Shown here: piece by piece, positions 1 through 6,008 of the stretch
Numbering within the stretch: position 1 is the stretch's first letter
Layout: every line of letters begins with the position of its first letter
Assembly (NCBI GenBank): GCA_002279765.1
Contig: NCCR01000341.1
Span: forward strand, 1 to 6,235
Origin: Verrucomicrobia bacterium 12-59-8
GTDB lineage: Bacteria > Verrucomicrobiota > Verrucomicrobiae > Verrucomicrobiales > Verrucomicrobiaceae
Direction of reading: 5' to 3'
DNA length: 6,235 bases
Position numbers and translations under genes: made by a program
Notes under the pieces: model-generated
Seen by the model: only the letters and a program-made list of their open reading frames with translations
Database searches by the model: none
What the model was told of the DNA's origin: nothing

Positions 1-429
1 CATCCAGCAGATGTCGTCGGCGTTTTTGCCGAGGAAGGGCAGGAGGTCGGAGTTCATCCACATGCCGCACTGGCCGCGCTGGGCGAAGTTGAACTTCGAT
101 GGAGCGATGGGGAAGCGCGCCTGGCCGCTGGTCATGGTGGTGAGCCGCTGGCCGTTGCGAATGCTCGGCGGCAGGTCTTTGTCATAGAAAGCCTGCATGC
201 CGGGCTTGTAGTCAAACAAGTCCATCTGCGAGGGGCCGCCGACCATGTGCAGGTAGATCACGCGTTTCGCTTTTGGCGCAAAGTGTGGGCCCAAGGCGAG
301 ATCGTTCGACGCGTTCGAAAACGACTCGCCAAGCAGCGATGCGAGGGCTGCGCCGCCGAGGACGTTTTTACCGCGGGCGAAGAGCTGGCGGCGGGTTTGA
401 TAGGTGTCCCATTCTTGGAGGAGGTTCAT
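1..429 (-). CDS. DUF1501 family secreted protein, N-terminal part (runs off the left edge)
   Basis: The first 143 codons are present, reading from ATG at 429 to the window edge without a stop. The N-terminus has the hallmark of the family: a twin-arginine stretch (TRRQLFARG, about residues 12-20) followed by a small-residue hydrophobic segment (GGAALASLL), which suggests Tat export. Next come PHFAPKAKRVIYLHMVGGPSQMDLFDYKP (shown in pieces: PHFAPKAKRVIYLHM, then VGGPSQMDLFDYKP), the conserved DUF1501 opening; this family is related to the alkaline phosphatase/sulfatase fold. Its biochemical role is not established. Typical members are 400-500 residues, so roughly two thirds lies outside. It starts 10 bp after the stop of the DUF1549/DUF1553 gene, with no clear Shine-Dalgarno sequence, so it is the downstream gene of that operon. 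The family call is secure; the function is not. Confidence 0.93.
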   Translation of the reverse strand, partial: MNLLQEWDTYQTRRQLFARGKNVLGGAALASLLGESFSNASNDLALGPHFAPKAKRVIYLHMVGGPSQMDLFDYKPGMQAFYDKDLPPSIRNGQRLTTMTSGQARFPIAPSKFNFAQRGQCGMWMNSDLLPFLGKNADDICWM

Positions 430-439
430 GGCGGTGAGA

Positions 440-3400
440 TTACTTGTTGAGGACTTCGTCCAAATTCATGAGCTGATTGCAAAGCATCGTCCACGCCGCG
501 AACTCGGGCTTCGGCAGCTTCTCGTCAGCTTTCGATTCACCGACTTTGAGGAGAGCTTCGGCGTCGGCTGAATTGGCAGTGTAGAACTTCCGCAGATCCG
601 CGAGGCTGGCGTTTAGGATGGGCGTTTCTTGCGCTTTAAGGGGGCGGCAGAGGAGGCGCTCGGCGATGGCGGTGAACTTGGCGGTGTCGTCGCCTTGGAC
701 GTTTGCGAGCGTGTGCTGGGCGAGGTTGCGGGCGGCTTCGATGAACTGGGGGTCGTTCATGGTGACGAGGGCCTGCAGCGGGGTGTTGGTGCGATCACGG
801 CGGACGCAGCTCACTTCACGGGGAGGGGCGTTGAAGACCTCCATGTTGGGGGAGGGGGCGGTGCGCTTCCAGAAGTTGTACAAGGTGCGGCGGTAGAGGT
901 TTTCGCCGTTGTCCTGCTTGTACTTTTCAGTGCCCATGCCGACGACTTCCCAGACGTTTTCGGGCTGGTAGGGCATGGTGCCGGGGCCGCCCATTTTCGG
1001 TGAGAGGGTGCTGCTGACGGCGAGGGCGTAGTCGCGGATCATCTCGGCATCCATGCGGAAGCGCGGGCCGCGGGAGAGCAGGGCGTTGTCGCGATCTTTT
1101 TCGATCTTCTCCGGGGTGAGGATGGCGGCCTGACGGTAGGCAGCGGAGGTGACGAGGAGCTTGAAGAGGCGCTTCACGTCCCAGCCGCTGGCGCGGAATT
1201 CCACGGCGAGCCAGTCGAGCAGTTCAGGGTGGGAAGGCGGGCTGCCCATGATGCCGAAGTCTTCGCTGGTCTTCACCAAACCGGCACCGAAAAGCTCCTG
1301 CCAGAAGCGATTGACGGTCACACGTGCGGTGAGGGAATTCTCGGGACTGACGAGCCATTTGGCGAGGCCGAGGCGGTTCTGCGGCGCACCGGCAGGAAGC
1401 TTGCCGAGAGACACGGGCACGGCGGCTTCGACGGCATCGCCGACTTTGTCATACTGGCCGCGCATGAGGACGTTGGCCATGGGCTTGGCATCCATGCGCT
1501 CTTCCTGAATGTGGGTGAGGGGGCTGCGGGCCTTGATGGCCTCCTGCTCGGCGGTGAGCTTGGTGGTGCTGGCGAGCGCGGTTTGATAAGGCGTGTCGCG
1601 CGTGACGAGATAGTGCTCAAACAGGGCCTCCTGCTGTTTCGGTCCGCGTTTCTTCGCGGCGAGCATGGTGCGGAGCGGGCCGACCTTGGAAAGCGCTTGA
1701 ACTTCGGCAGCAGCGAGCTGGCGGTCATAGATGCGCACGTCCTGCACGCCGCCTTCGGTGAAAAGATGCGTGTGGCTGCGCTGGCCGATGCGCGTAGGCG
1801 TGGCTGTCTTGATGCTGCCTTTGAGTGCGTTTGTTTCGGCTTTGATCAGAGCTTCGACGCCGTCCACAAAGATGCGCACGCCGCCTGCTTTGCCTTTGCC
1901 ATCATACGTGACGAACACATGCTGCCAGATGCCGGGACGCAGCGCGGGTTTGGCGGTGGTGATTTTCAGCGCGTCATCCGGCCACTTGCTGATGATGTGG
2001 ACGGAGAGTTTGTTGTCGTTCTGCCAGAGATCCCAGCCGCGGCTGCCGGCCTTTTCATCCATGCGGGCGATGATCGCACCAAAGACACCGGCACGGCCTG
2101 CGCGAACCCAGGCACCGTAGCTAAACGCGTGGTCTTTTTCGTAGTCGCCTGCGTCGCCGATCTCGAAGGTGCCGTTGGGTTTCATCACGGGGGCAGGGCC
2201 CAGTTTGCCATCGGGCTTCCACGTCACTTGACCGACGGCTTTGAAGGTCTTGCTGCTGCCACAGACGCCGGTGACTTCGCTGCCTGCACCTTCATTGAGC
2301 GGCACATGCGCAACCATGCCCTTGGTGGGCACGTCTTTGTCCAGGTCTTCAGGCTTGGCGCTGGCGAGCCAGAGATCAAAGAGCGGCTTGGCGGCTTTGC
2401 GTGAATCGTTCTGCTTCGCTTTCGCAGCGGCGATTTCAGCGGGAAGCGCGTTCCAGCGCGGGCGGTCTTTGTCCGTGGGCAGCACGAGGATGGGGCCGAG
2501 ACCGTCCTTCACGTTGCCGTCCTTGGGCTTCTGCGTGGTGTTGCGAAAGAATGCGGCGAGCGAGTAATAATCGCGCTGGGTGATGGGGTCGAATTTGTGA
2601 TCGTGGCACTGCGAGCAGTTGGTGGTCAGGCCCATGTACACCCAGCCGAGGGTCTGCACGCGATCGCTGGCGTAGTTGGCCAGGTTTTCGTCATCAATTG
2701 TGCCGCCTTCGTTGGTGGTGATGTTGCATCGCTGGAAGCCGGTGGCGATGAGCTGGTCATCGCTGGGCTTGGGCAGGAGGTCGCCGGCGATCTGCTCGAC
2801 AGTAAACTGATCGAAGGGCTGGTTGCGATTGAAGGCCTTGACGACCCAGTCGCGGTAGGGCCAGATCTCGCGCTCCTTGTCAAAGTGCAGGCCGTGGGTG
2901 TCGGCGTAGCGTGCGGCATCGAGCCAGTAGCGCGCGCGGTGCTCGCCATAGGCGGGAGATTTGAGCAGCTCCTCGACGAGTTCGGAATAGGCGGCGTCTG
3001 AAATCGGTGTGCCGTCCTTCGGGGTGTAGCGGGTGACGAGTTCGGGCGATGGCGGCAGGCCGGTGAGGTCGAGGGCGACGCGGCGAATCAGCGCATGGGC
3101 ATCGGCCTGCGCGTTGGGCTTGAGGCCAGAAGCTTCCAGCTTGGCGAGGATGAAGCGATCCACGGGCGTCTTCACCCATGCGCTGTCTTTGACCTGTGGC
3201 TCTGCGGTACGCTGCGGCGAGATGAGCGACCAATGCGGCTGCCAGGAGGCACCTTGGGCGATCCATTCTTTGACCAGTGCGATCTGCTCGGGCTTCAGCG
3301 ACTTGTGCGAATCGGGTGGCGGCATGACCTCGTCTTGGTCTTTGGAGATGAGGCGCTGAAACAGGTTGCTGACCTCAGGCTTGCTTTTGATGACGGTGGG

Positions 3401-3601
3401 CTGCTCGCCTTCTTTGGCGGTGAAAAAGCCGGCCTCTGTGTCGAGTCGCAGTCCGGCTTTGCGCGTGCCTGGATCAGGGCCGTGGCAGTGGAAGCAGGCT
3501 TCCGCGAGGATGGGGCGGATGTGCTGGTTAAAGCCAATGGGCTGCGCCGCTGCTGCGGAGGAGGCGAGGAGCGTGAAGAGCAGGGTGGTGTCGATGCGCA
3601 T
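440..3601 (-). CDS. PSCyt1-DUF1549-LamG-DUF1553 secreted cytochrome-like protein (PSD1 family)
   Basis: This 1053-residue protein has four recognisable parts. Residues 1-19 are a signal peptide (MRIDTTLLFTLLASSAAAA). A Planctomycete cytochrome C domain (PSCyt1) spans about 22-115, with the heme motif C36-x-x-C39-H40 and an MPPP motif at 93-96 that could supply an axial Met. DUF1549 (PSCyt2) spans about 142-355, with a second CxxCH at 329-333 in the family signature CSQCHDHKFDP. A concanavalin/laminin-G-like domain (about 428-640) could bind carbohydrate. DUF1553 (PSD1) covers roughly 735-1030, with NRLGLAKWLV, ARVTVNRFWQ and SHPELLDWLAVEF type signatures. The frame is open to ATG 3673, but ATG 3601 is chosen because it gives a clean signal peptide; neither start has a good Shine-Dalgarno. 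Family members are predicted periplasmic or surface heme proteins, of unproven function, usually paired with DUF1501 as here. A role in polymer or sugar oxidation is inference. Confidence 0.95.
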   Translation of the reverse strand: MRIDTTLLFTLLASSAAAAQPIGFNQHIRPILAEACFHCHGPDPGTRKAGLRLDTEAGFFTAKEGEQPTVIKSKPEVSNLFQRLISKDQDEVMPPPDSHKSLKPEQIALVKEWIAQGASWQPHWSLISPQRTAEPQVKDSAWVKTPVDRFILAKLEASGLKPNAQADAHALIRRVALDLTGLPPSPELVTRYTPKDGTPISDAAYSELVEELLKSPAYGEHRARYWLDAARYADTHGLHFDKEREIWPYRDWVVKAFNRNQPFDQFTVEQIAGDLLPKPSDDQLIATGFQRCNITTNEGGTIDDENLANYASDRVQTLGWVYMGLTTNCSQCHDHKFDPITQRDYYSLAAFFRNTTQKPKDGNVKDGLGPILVLPTDKDRPRWNALPAEIAAAKAKQNDSRKAAKPLFDLWLASAKPEDLDKDVPTKGMVAHVPLNEGAGSEVTGVCGSSKTFKAVGQVTWKPDGKLGPAPVMKPNGTFEIGDAGDYEKDHAFSYGAWVRAGRAGVFGAIIARMDEKAGSRGWDLWQNDNKLSVHIISKWPDDALKITTAKPALRPGIWQHVFVTYDGKGKAGGVRIFVDGVEALIKAETNALKGSIKTATPTRIGQRSHTHLFTEGGVQDVRIYDRQLAAAEVQALSKVGPLRTMLAAKKRGPKQQEALFEHYLVTRDTPYQTALASTTKLTAEQEAIKARSPLTHIQEERMDAKPMANVLMRGQYDKVGDAVEAAVPVSLGKLPAGAPQNRLGLAKWLVSPENSLTARVTVNRFWQELFGAGLVKTSEDFGIMGSPPSHPELLDWLAVEFRASGWDVKRLFKLLVTSAAYRQAAILTPEKIEKDRDNALLSRGPRFRMDAEMIRDYALAVSSTLSPKMGGPGTMPYQPENVWEVVGMGTEKYKQDNGENLYRRTLYNFWKRTAPSPNMEVFNAPPREVSCVRRDRTNTPLQALVTMNDPQFIEAARNLAQHTLANVQGDDTAKFTAIAERLLCRPLKAQETPILNASLADLRKFYTANSADAEALLKVGESKADEKLPKPEFAAWTMLCNQLMNLDEVLNK

Positions 3602-3703
3602 GCTTGTTTTGAAGTACAGTATGAAAATGTCTCGGACTGGTATGAATATGATTACGAGGGATGGGCCTCGCATGTTTCAAAGAGGGAGGCGGGCCGGCTG
3701 GCC

Positions 3704-4111
3704 TCAGACCATCGCGCTGCGCAGGGCGAGGCGCTCGGATTCAGGAAGGCTGCTCGCGGTGATGGCGCGCCAGGCGGCATTGATGTCGATGCGGCTCCAA
3801 ATGGCGGCGAGACAGTTGCCGAGGCTGATGCGCTCCTTGGGAGTTTTCACGTGGGTGAGCAGGAGGAGCGCGAGGTCTGGCCGGTGATGCTTGACGATGA
3901 GAAAGAGGTCTTTCAACTCCTCGTCATTGAATGAGCGGACGACTTCGAGATCGCCGATCAAGGCATCGAGCTGGTGCAGATCCCGCGTATGGCCACGGTG
4001 GAGGCTGGCGGCGATGCGCCGGAGCTGCTCGCGGCGCTGCGGCAGGGAATGGAGGGATTTTGTCATGCCATAGAATACGCTGTGAGAGGCAATGCTGTCT
4101 TGCATGCCCAT
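3704..4111 (-). CDS. Small hypothetical protein, helical, between the regulator and the PSD1 gene
   Basis: I do not recognise this 135-residue protein. It has no signal peptide or membrane segment and looks all-helical, with a basic N-terminal half (QRREQLRRIAASLHRGHTRD) and a leucine-rich middle (LALLLLTHV). Its last 30 residues (IWSRIDINAAWRAI, then SSLPESERLAL) resemble the Trp/Ala/Leu-Pro repeat units seen in larger verrucomicrobial hypothetical proteins, so it may be a short or shortened member of that group; this is inference. ATG 4111 is chosen because AAGGA (read on the minus strand at 4120-4116) precedes it by 4 nt; in-frame ATGs at 4105 and 4066 are alternatives. It ends 102 bp before the PSD1 start on the same strand, with no convincing terminator between, so co-transcription is possible. 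Its start faces that of the PAS-AraC regulator across 27 bp. GC-rich shadow coding is possible but less likely given the ribosome binding site and the tight fit between neighbours. Confidence 0.6.
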   Translation of the reverse strand: MGMQDSIASHSVFYGMTKSLHSLPQRREQLRRIAASLHRGHTRDLHQLDALIGDLEVVRSFNDEELKDLFLIVKHHRPDLALLLLTHVKTPKERISLGNCLAAIWSRIDINAAWRAITASSLPESERLALRSAMV

Positions 4112-4129
4112 GGCGTCCTTGTGTAAAAT
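4100..4129 (+). promoter_or_regulatory. Candidate promoter of the PAS-AraC regulator
   Basis: TAAAAT (4124-4129) matches five of six bases of a sigma-70 -10 box, with TTGCAT (4100-4105) 18 bp upstream as a weak -35 box matching three of six. Transcription would begin about 3 nt before ATG 4139, giving an almost leaderless mRNA, which fits the absence of a Shine-Dalgarno before that ATG. The same A/T patch reads on the other strand as TATTTT (4130-4125), so promoters for the two divergent genes may overlap. Verrucomicrobial promoter consensus is poorly known, so this is weak. Confidence 0.25.
4116..4120 (-). promoter_or_regulatory. Shine-Dalgarno site of the small hypothetical gene
   Basis: AAGGA on the minus strand lies 4 nt before ATG 4111 and 10 nt before the in-frame ATG 4105. 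It is the main reason for choosing one of these upstream starts over ATG 4066. Confidence 0.5.
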
Positions 4130-4138
4130 ACGCGCATT

Positions 4139-4865
4139 ATGGCGGCGATTTCACCACAGGCGTTTTTACGGCGGGTACGCGGCGCGGAACTGGCGCGGCT
4201 GTTTGACCTGCTGCCGGACATGTCGTTTTTCATCAAACCGGCGCGGCTGCGACTACTGCGGTGTGAAGCATGAGAAGGATGCCATTGGCAAGACTGACGA
4301 TGACTTCTTCCCGCGCAGCCGCGCTGCCGAGTATCAGAAGGACGACGAGATCGTGATGCGCACGGGCAAGGCCATCGTGAACCGGCTGGAGAGCGCGCCG
4401 GAGGCGGAGGGCTCGCCACGCCTCGTCATGTCCAGCAAGATCCCGCTGCGCGATGCGGAGGGGCAAATCATCGGCGTCGCGGGCTTCTCGCGTCAGCTTG
4501 ACCAGGTGCGCAGCCGCAGCTCCGGCGAGGCGCGTTTTGCCAGGGTGATCGAGCACATGCATGAGCATCCGGATGACGCGCTGAGCAGCGCGGACATGGC
4601 GCGCCTGTGCGGCCTGTCACAGAGCCAGTTTGACCGCAGCTTTCGGCGTGTCTTTGGCTCCTCAGCGCGGCAGTACCTGCTGCGCGTGCGAGTGGAAGCT
4701 GGCTGCCGGCGGCTGGCGGAGACGGAGGAGACCGTGGCTGCGCTGGCTGTGGAACTGGGGTTCTTCGACCACGCGCATTTCACGCGCTGCTTTAGGAAAG
4801 TAATGGGGATGACGCCGGCGCAGTTTCGGGAGGAGAGGGTGCCGAAAGGGGCGAAGAGGGGGTGA
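4139..4865 (+). pseudogene. PAS-AraC family transcriptional regulator, reading frame broken by a small deletion
   Basis: The gene encodes a cytoplasmic DNA-binding regulator with an N-terminal PAS sensor domain and a C-terminal AraC domain. ATG 4139 opens a frame giving MAAISPQAFLRR and then AELARLFDLLPDMSFFIK, the usual start of this PAS type; after AAA at 4235-4237 that frame turns to unrelated residues and stops at 4271-4273. The next frame, from AAC at 4236, continues with NRRGCDYCGVK, IGKTDDDFFP, YQKDDEIVMRTGKAIVNRLE and SKIPLRDAEGQIIGVAGFSRQ. A complete two-HTH AraC domain follows (about 4536-4840, ending GMTPAQF) and a TGA at 4863-4865. Related PAS domains have about nine more residues (D-x-x-G-R-F-x-x-x) between FFIK and NRR, so roughly 26-29 nt seem lost. 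The second frame is open back to ATG 4092, but its first 48 residues are out-of-frame and lie antisense to the neighbour; an internal start such as GTG 4263 could give a sensorless protein. It probably controlled the divergent PSD1/DUF1501 operon (inference). Confidence 0.85.
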
Positions 4866-4892
4866 ACTACGAATATGAAGGAGAGCGGCGGG

Positions 4893-5048
4893 TTAGGCCT
4901 CCCGGAATGTTGGTACGCGGCGGGCCTGCGTGATTTCCTCAAACGCATGCCCGAGCGCGAGGATGCGGGCATCGGCATGCGCAGTGCCGATGAAGGAGAA
5001 GCCGATGGGCAGGTCGTCGGCGAAACCGAGGGGGACGGTGAGGTGGGA
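4893..5048 (-). pseudogene. Amidase (amidase-signature family) C-terminal remnant
   Basis: The minus strand encodes SHLTVPLGFADDLPIGFSF, then IGTAHADARILALGHAFEEI, then TQARRVPTFREA and a TAA at 4895-4893. This is the standard C-terminal end of amidase-signature hydrolases (consensus GYPxxTVPxGxxxGLPxGxSFxGxAxxExxLLxLAYAFExxTxxRxxP), enzymes that hydrolyse amide bonds with a Ser-Ser-Lys triad. Only about 51 codons remain of a gene normally of 450-500; the catalytic residues are all in the missing part. Upstream of the TCC codon at 5048-5046 the frame stays open back to the methyltransferase stop codon (5090-5088), but those 13 codons lack the family's AxAGYP context and there is no start codon. 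It converges on the AraC gene, whose stop is 27 bp away. The break marks a recombination or insertion junction, or an assembly join. Confidence 0.8.
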
Positions 5049-5069
5049 TTCTTCGATTATGTGTATTCG

Positions 5070-5087
5070 CCGCTGGGTTTCCGGCGG
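5070..5087. repeat. Short inverted repeat directly after the methyltransferase stop
   Basis: CCGCTGG (5070-5076) and CCGGCGG (5081-5087) can form a 7-bp stem around a GTTT loop when read on the plus strand, with one G-U wobble. In the minus-strand transcript, which is the one ending the methyltransferase mRNA, the same stem contains one C-A mismatch, and no U-run follows. It sits immediately against the stop codon at 5090-5088. It could be a weak terminator, an mRNA-end structure or part of the module boundary; chance is also possible in GC-rich DNA. Confidence 0.35.
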
Positions 5088-6008
5088 TCATGATGCAGAC
5101 ACCGGCTCTAACGCGAAAAGCATGGGCTGGTCGATGGGCCGGGACACTGGTGCCGTCTCGGCCATTGGGAAATTGGAGATCAAGGCTTCGATCATCGGGT
5201 GCCTCAAATCTTCTGAAGAGCCTACATGATAAAAGTGCTCGCGTTTTTGCATGTGAAAATCGGCACGACTCCAGACTTCTTCGATAGCTGTGTTCTTGCG
5301 AAATTCGTTGCTATGCCAGGTGGAGAGCAGGAAGTCGCAAGGCAGAGACCCGAGAGATGCGGCAAGCGCAGCTTCATCGATGTCTGACCACGAGTTGAAG
5401 TAGTCCACATGACGTCCTGCGTAAGGGGGGTCGGCATATACAAAGTCCCCGGGCTCCGCTTGTGCGAGGGTCTCGCGGAAATCCCGCACCTCGAAAGTCC
5501 AGTCAACAGCACTTACTACTTGCGCGATCTGGCGGACTTGGTTGGTGATTTTCGTGACGTAGGCCTGGGCGAACCGTTCCGGCTTGTGACAGTAGGGCAC
5601 ATTGAATTTGCCTTTGCGATTGAAACGTATGACGCCGTTGAAGCATGACCGGTTGAGGAAAAGAAAATCAAGAGGTGTGGGCGCTTCATTGAAGCGAGTG
5701 CGCACCTCGTAGTAGTAGGGTTCGCCTTGGTTTTTCAGTTTCTCCCCTTCGCTGGTCAGAAATTCTTTAACAACGGCCGCCGTGATCTTTCCGCTCTGGA
5801 TGCCCTGATACAGGCTGATGATGTGCAAGTTCGTGTCACACAGCAGCGCCTTCTTTGGTTGGACATTGAGCGCGACGACTCCGGAGCCGCAAAACGGCTC
5901 GATCCAGCGAGAATACTCCCGCGTATCGGCAACTTTCCGAATCGCCGATACGAGCTTTGTTTTTATTCCCTGACACTTCAGGGGAGGGACAAGCGGCGGG
6001 CTGCTCAT
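5088..6008 (-). CDS. D12-class DNA adenine-N6 methyltransferase (Dam family)
   Basis: This 306-residue protein transfers a methyl group from S-adenosylmethionine to N6 of adenine in a specific DNA sequence. The D12 (alpha-class) motif order is clear: motif X-like PPLKCQGIKTKL (8-19), SAM-binding motif I EPFCGSG (37-43), acidic D58-x-N60 (motif II), a family block LDFLFLNRSCFNGVIRFN (113-130), and catalytic motif IV DPPY (193-196). Length is normal for the family (E. coli Dam is 278) and all key residues are intact, so it should be active; the target sequence cannot be read from the protein. ATG 6008 is supported by GAGGAGG 7 nt upstream and by the ATGA overlap with the preceding gene, which implies translational coupling. 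No restriction endonuclease is recognisable in the window. It may be half of a restriction-modification system, a phage or island methylase, or a solitary regulatory enzyme. Its 3' end abuts the truncated amidase. Confidence 0.93.
   Translation of the reverse strand: MSSPPLVPPLKCQGIKTKLVSAIRKVADTREYSRWIEPFCGSGVVALNVQPKKALLCDTNLHIISLYQGIQSGKITAAVVKEFLTSEGEKLKNQGEPYYYEVRTRFNEAPTPLDFLFLNRSCFNGVIRFNRKGKFNVPYCHKPERFAQAYVTKITNQVRQIAQVVSAVDWTFEVRDFRETLAQAEPGDFVYADPPYAGRHVDYFNSWSDIDEAALAASLGSLPCDFLLSTWHSNEFRKNTAIEEVWSRADFHMQKREHFYHVGSSEDLRHPMIEALISNFPMAETAPVSRPIDQPMLFALEPVSAS

Noticed and set aside
1229..2404. A long open frame (391 codons) on the plus strand, opposite the PSD1 gene.
   Set aside because: It lies entirely antisense to a gene with unmistakable domains. 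Its product is low-complexity and rich in Gly/Ala/Val/Asp, as expected from the complement of GC-rich codons, and no family is visible.
3618..3646. Possible minus-strand promoter for PSD1: TTCATA (3646-3641) and CATACT (3623-3618), spaced by 17 bp.
   Set aside because: Each box matches only four of six consensus bases, and the start would lie about 10 nt from ATG 3601, leaving no room for a normal leader. Too weak to list as a feature.
3602..3673. Upstream start ATG 3673 for the PSD1 gene, adding 24 residues.
   Set aside because: It would bury the clean signal peptide behind an extra hydrophobic stretch. ATG 3601 gives a standard secretory N-terminus, although the upstream start cannot be fully excluded.
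3687..3705. GAGGC...GCCTC inverted repeat near the end of the small hypothetical gene, as a terminator.
   Set aside because: The stem is only 5 bp with a 9-10-nt loop and no following U-run on the minus strand.
3095..3934. A 279-codon plus-strand frame spanning the PSD1 N-terminus and the small hypothetical gene.
   Set aside because: It covers two minus-strand genes and the gap between them, has no recognisable domain, and has shadow-like composition.
4221..4240. Programmed ribosomal frameshift at the T-run (TTTTTC) to explain the split regulator.
   Set aside because: A -1 slip there would enter the wrong frame; +1 is needed. In addition, PAS residues expected between the two parts are absent, which a frameshift would not explain.
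4875..5093. A 72-codon plus-strand frame right after the AraC gene.
   Set aside because: The opposite strand encodes a clear amidase C-terminus over the same bases, so this frame is its shadow.
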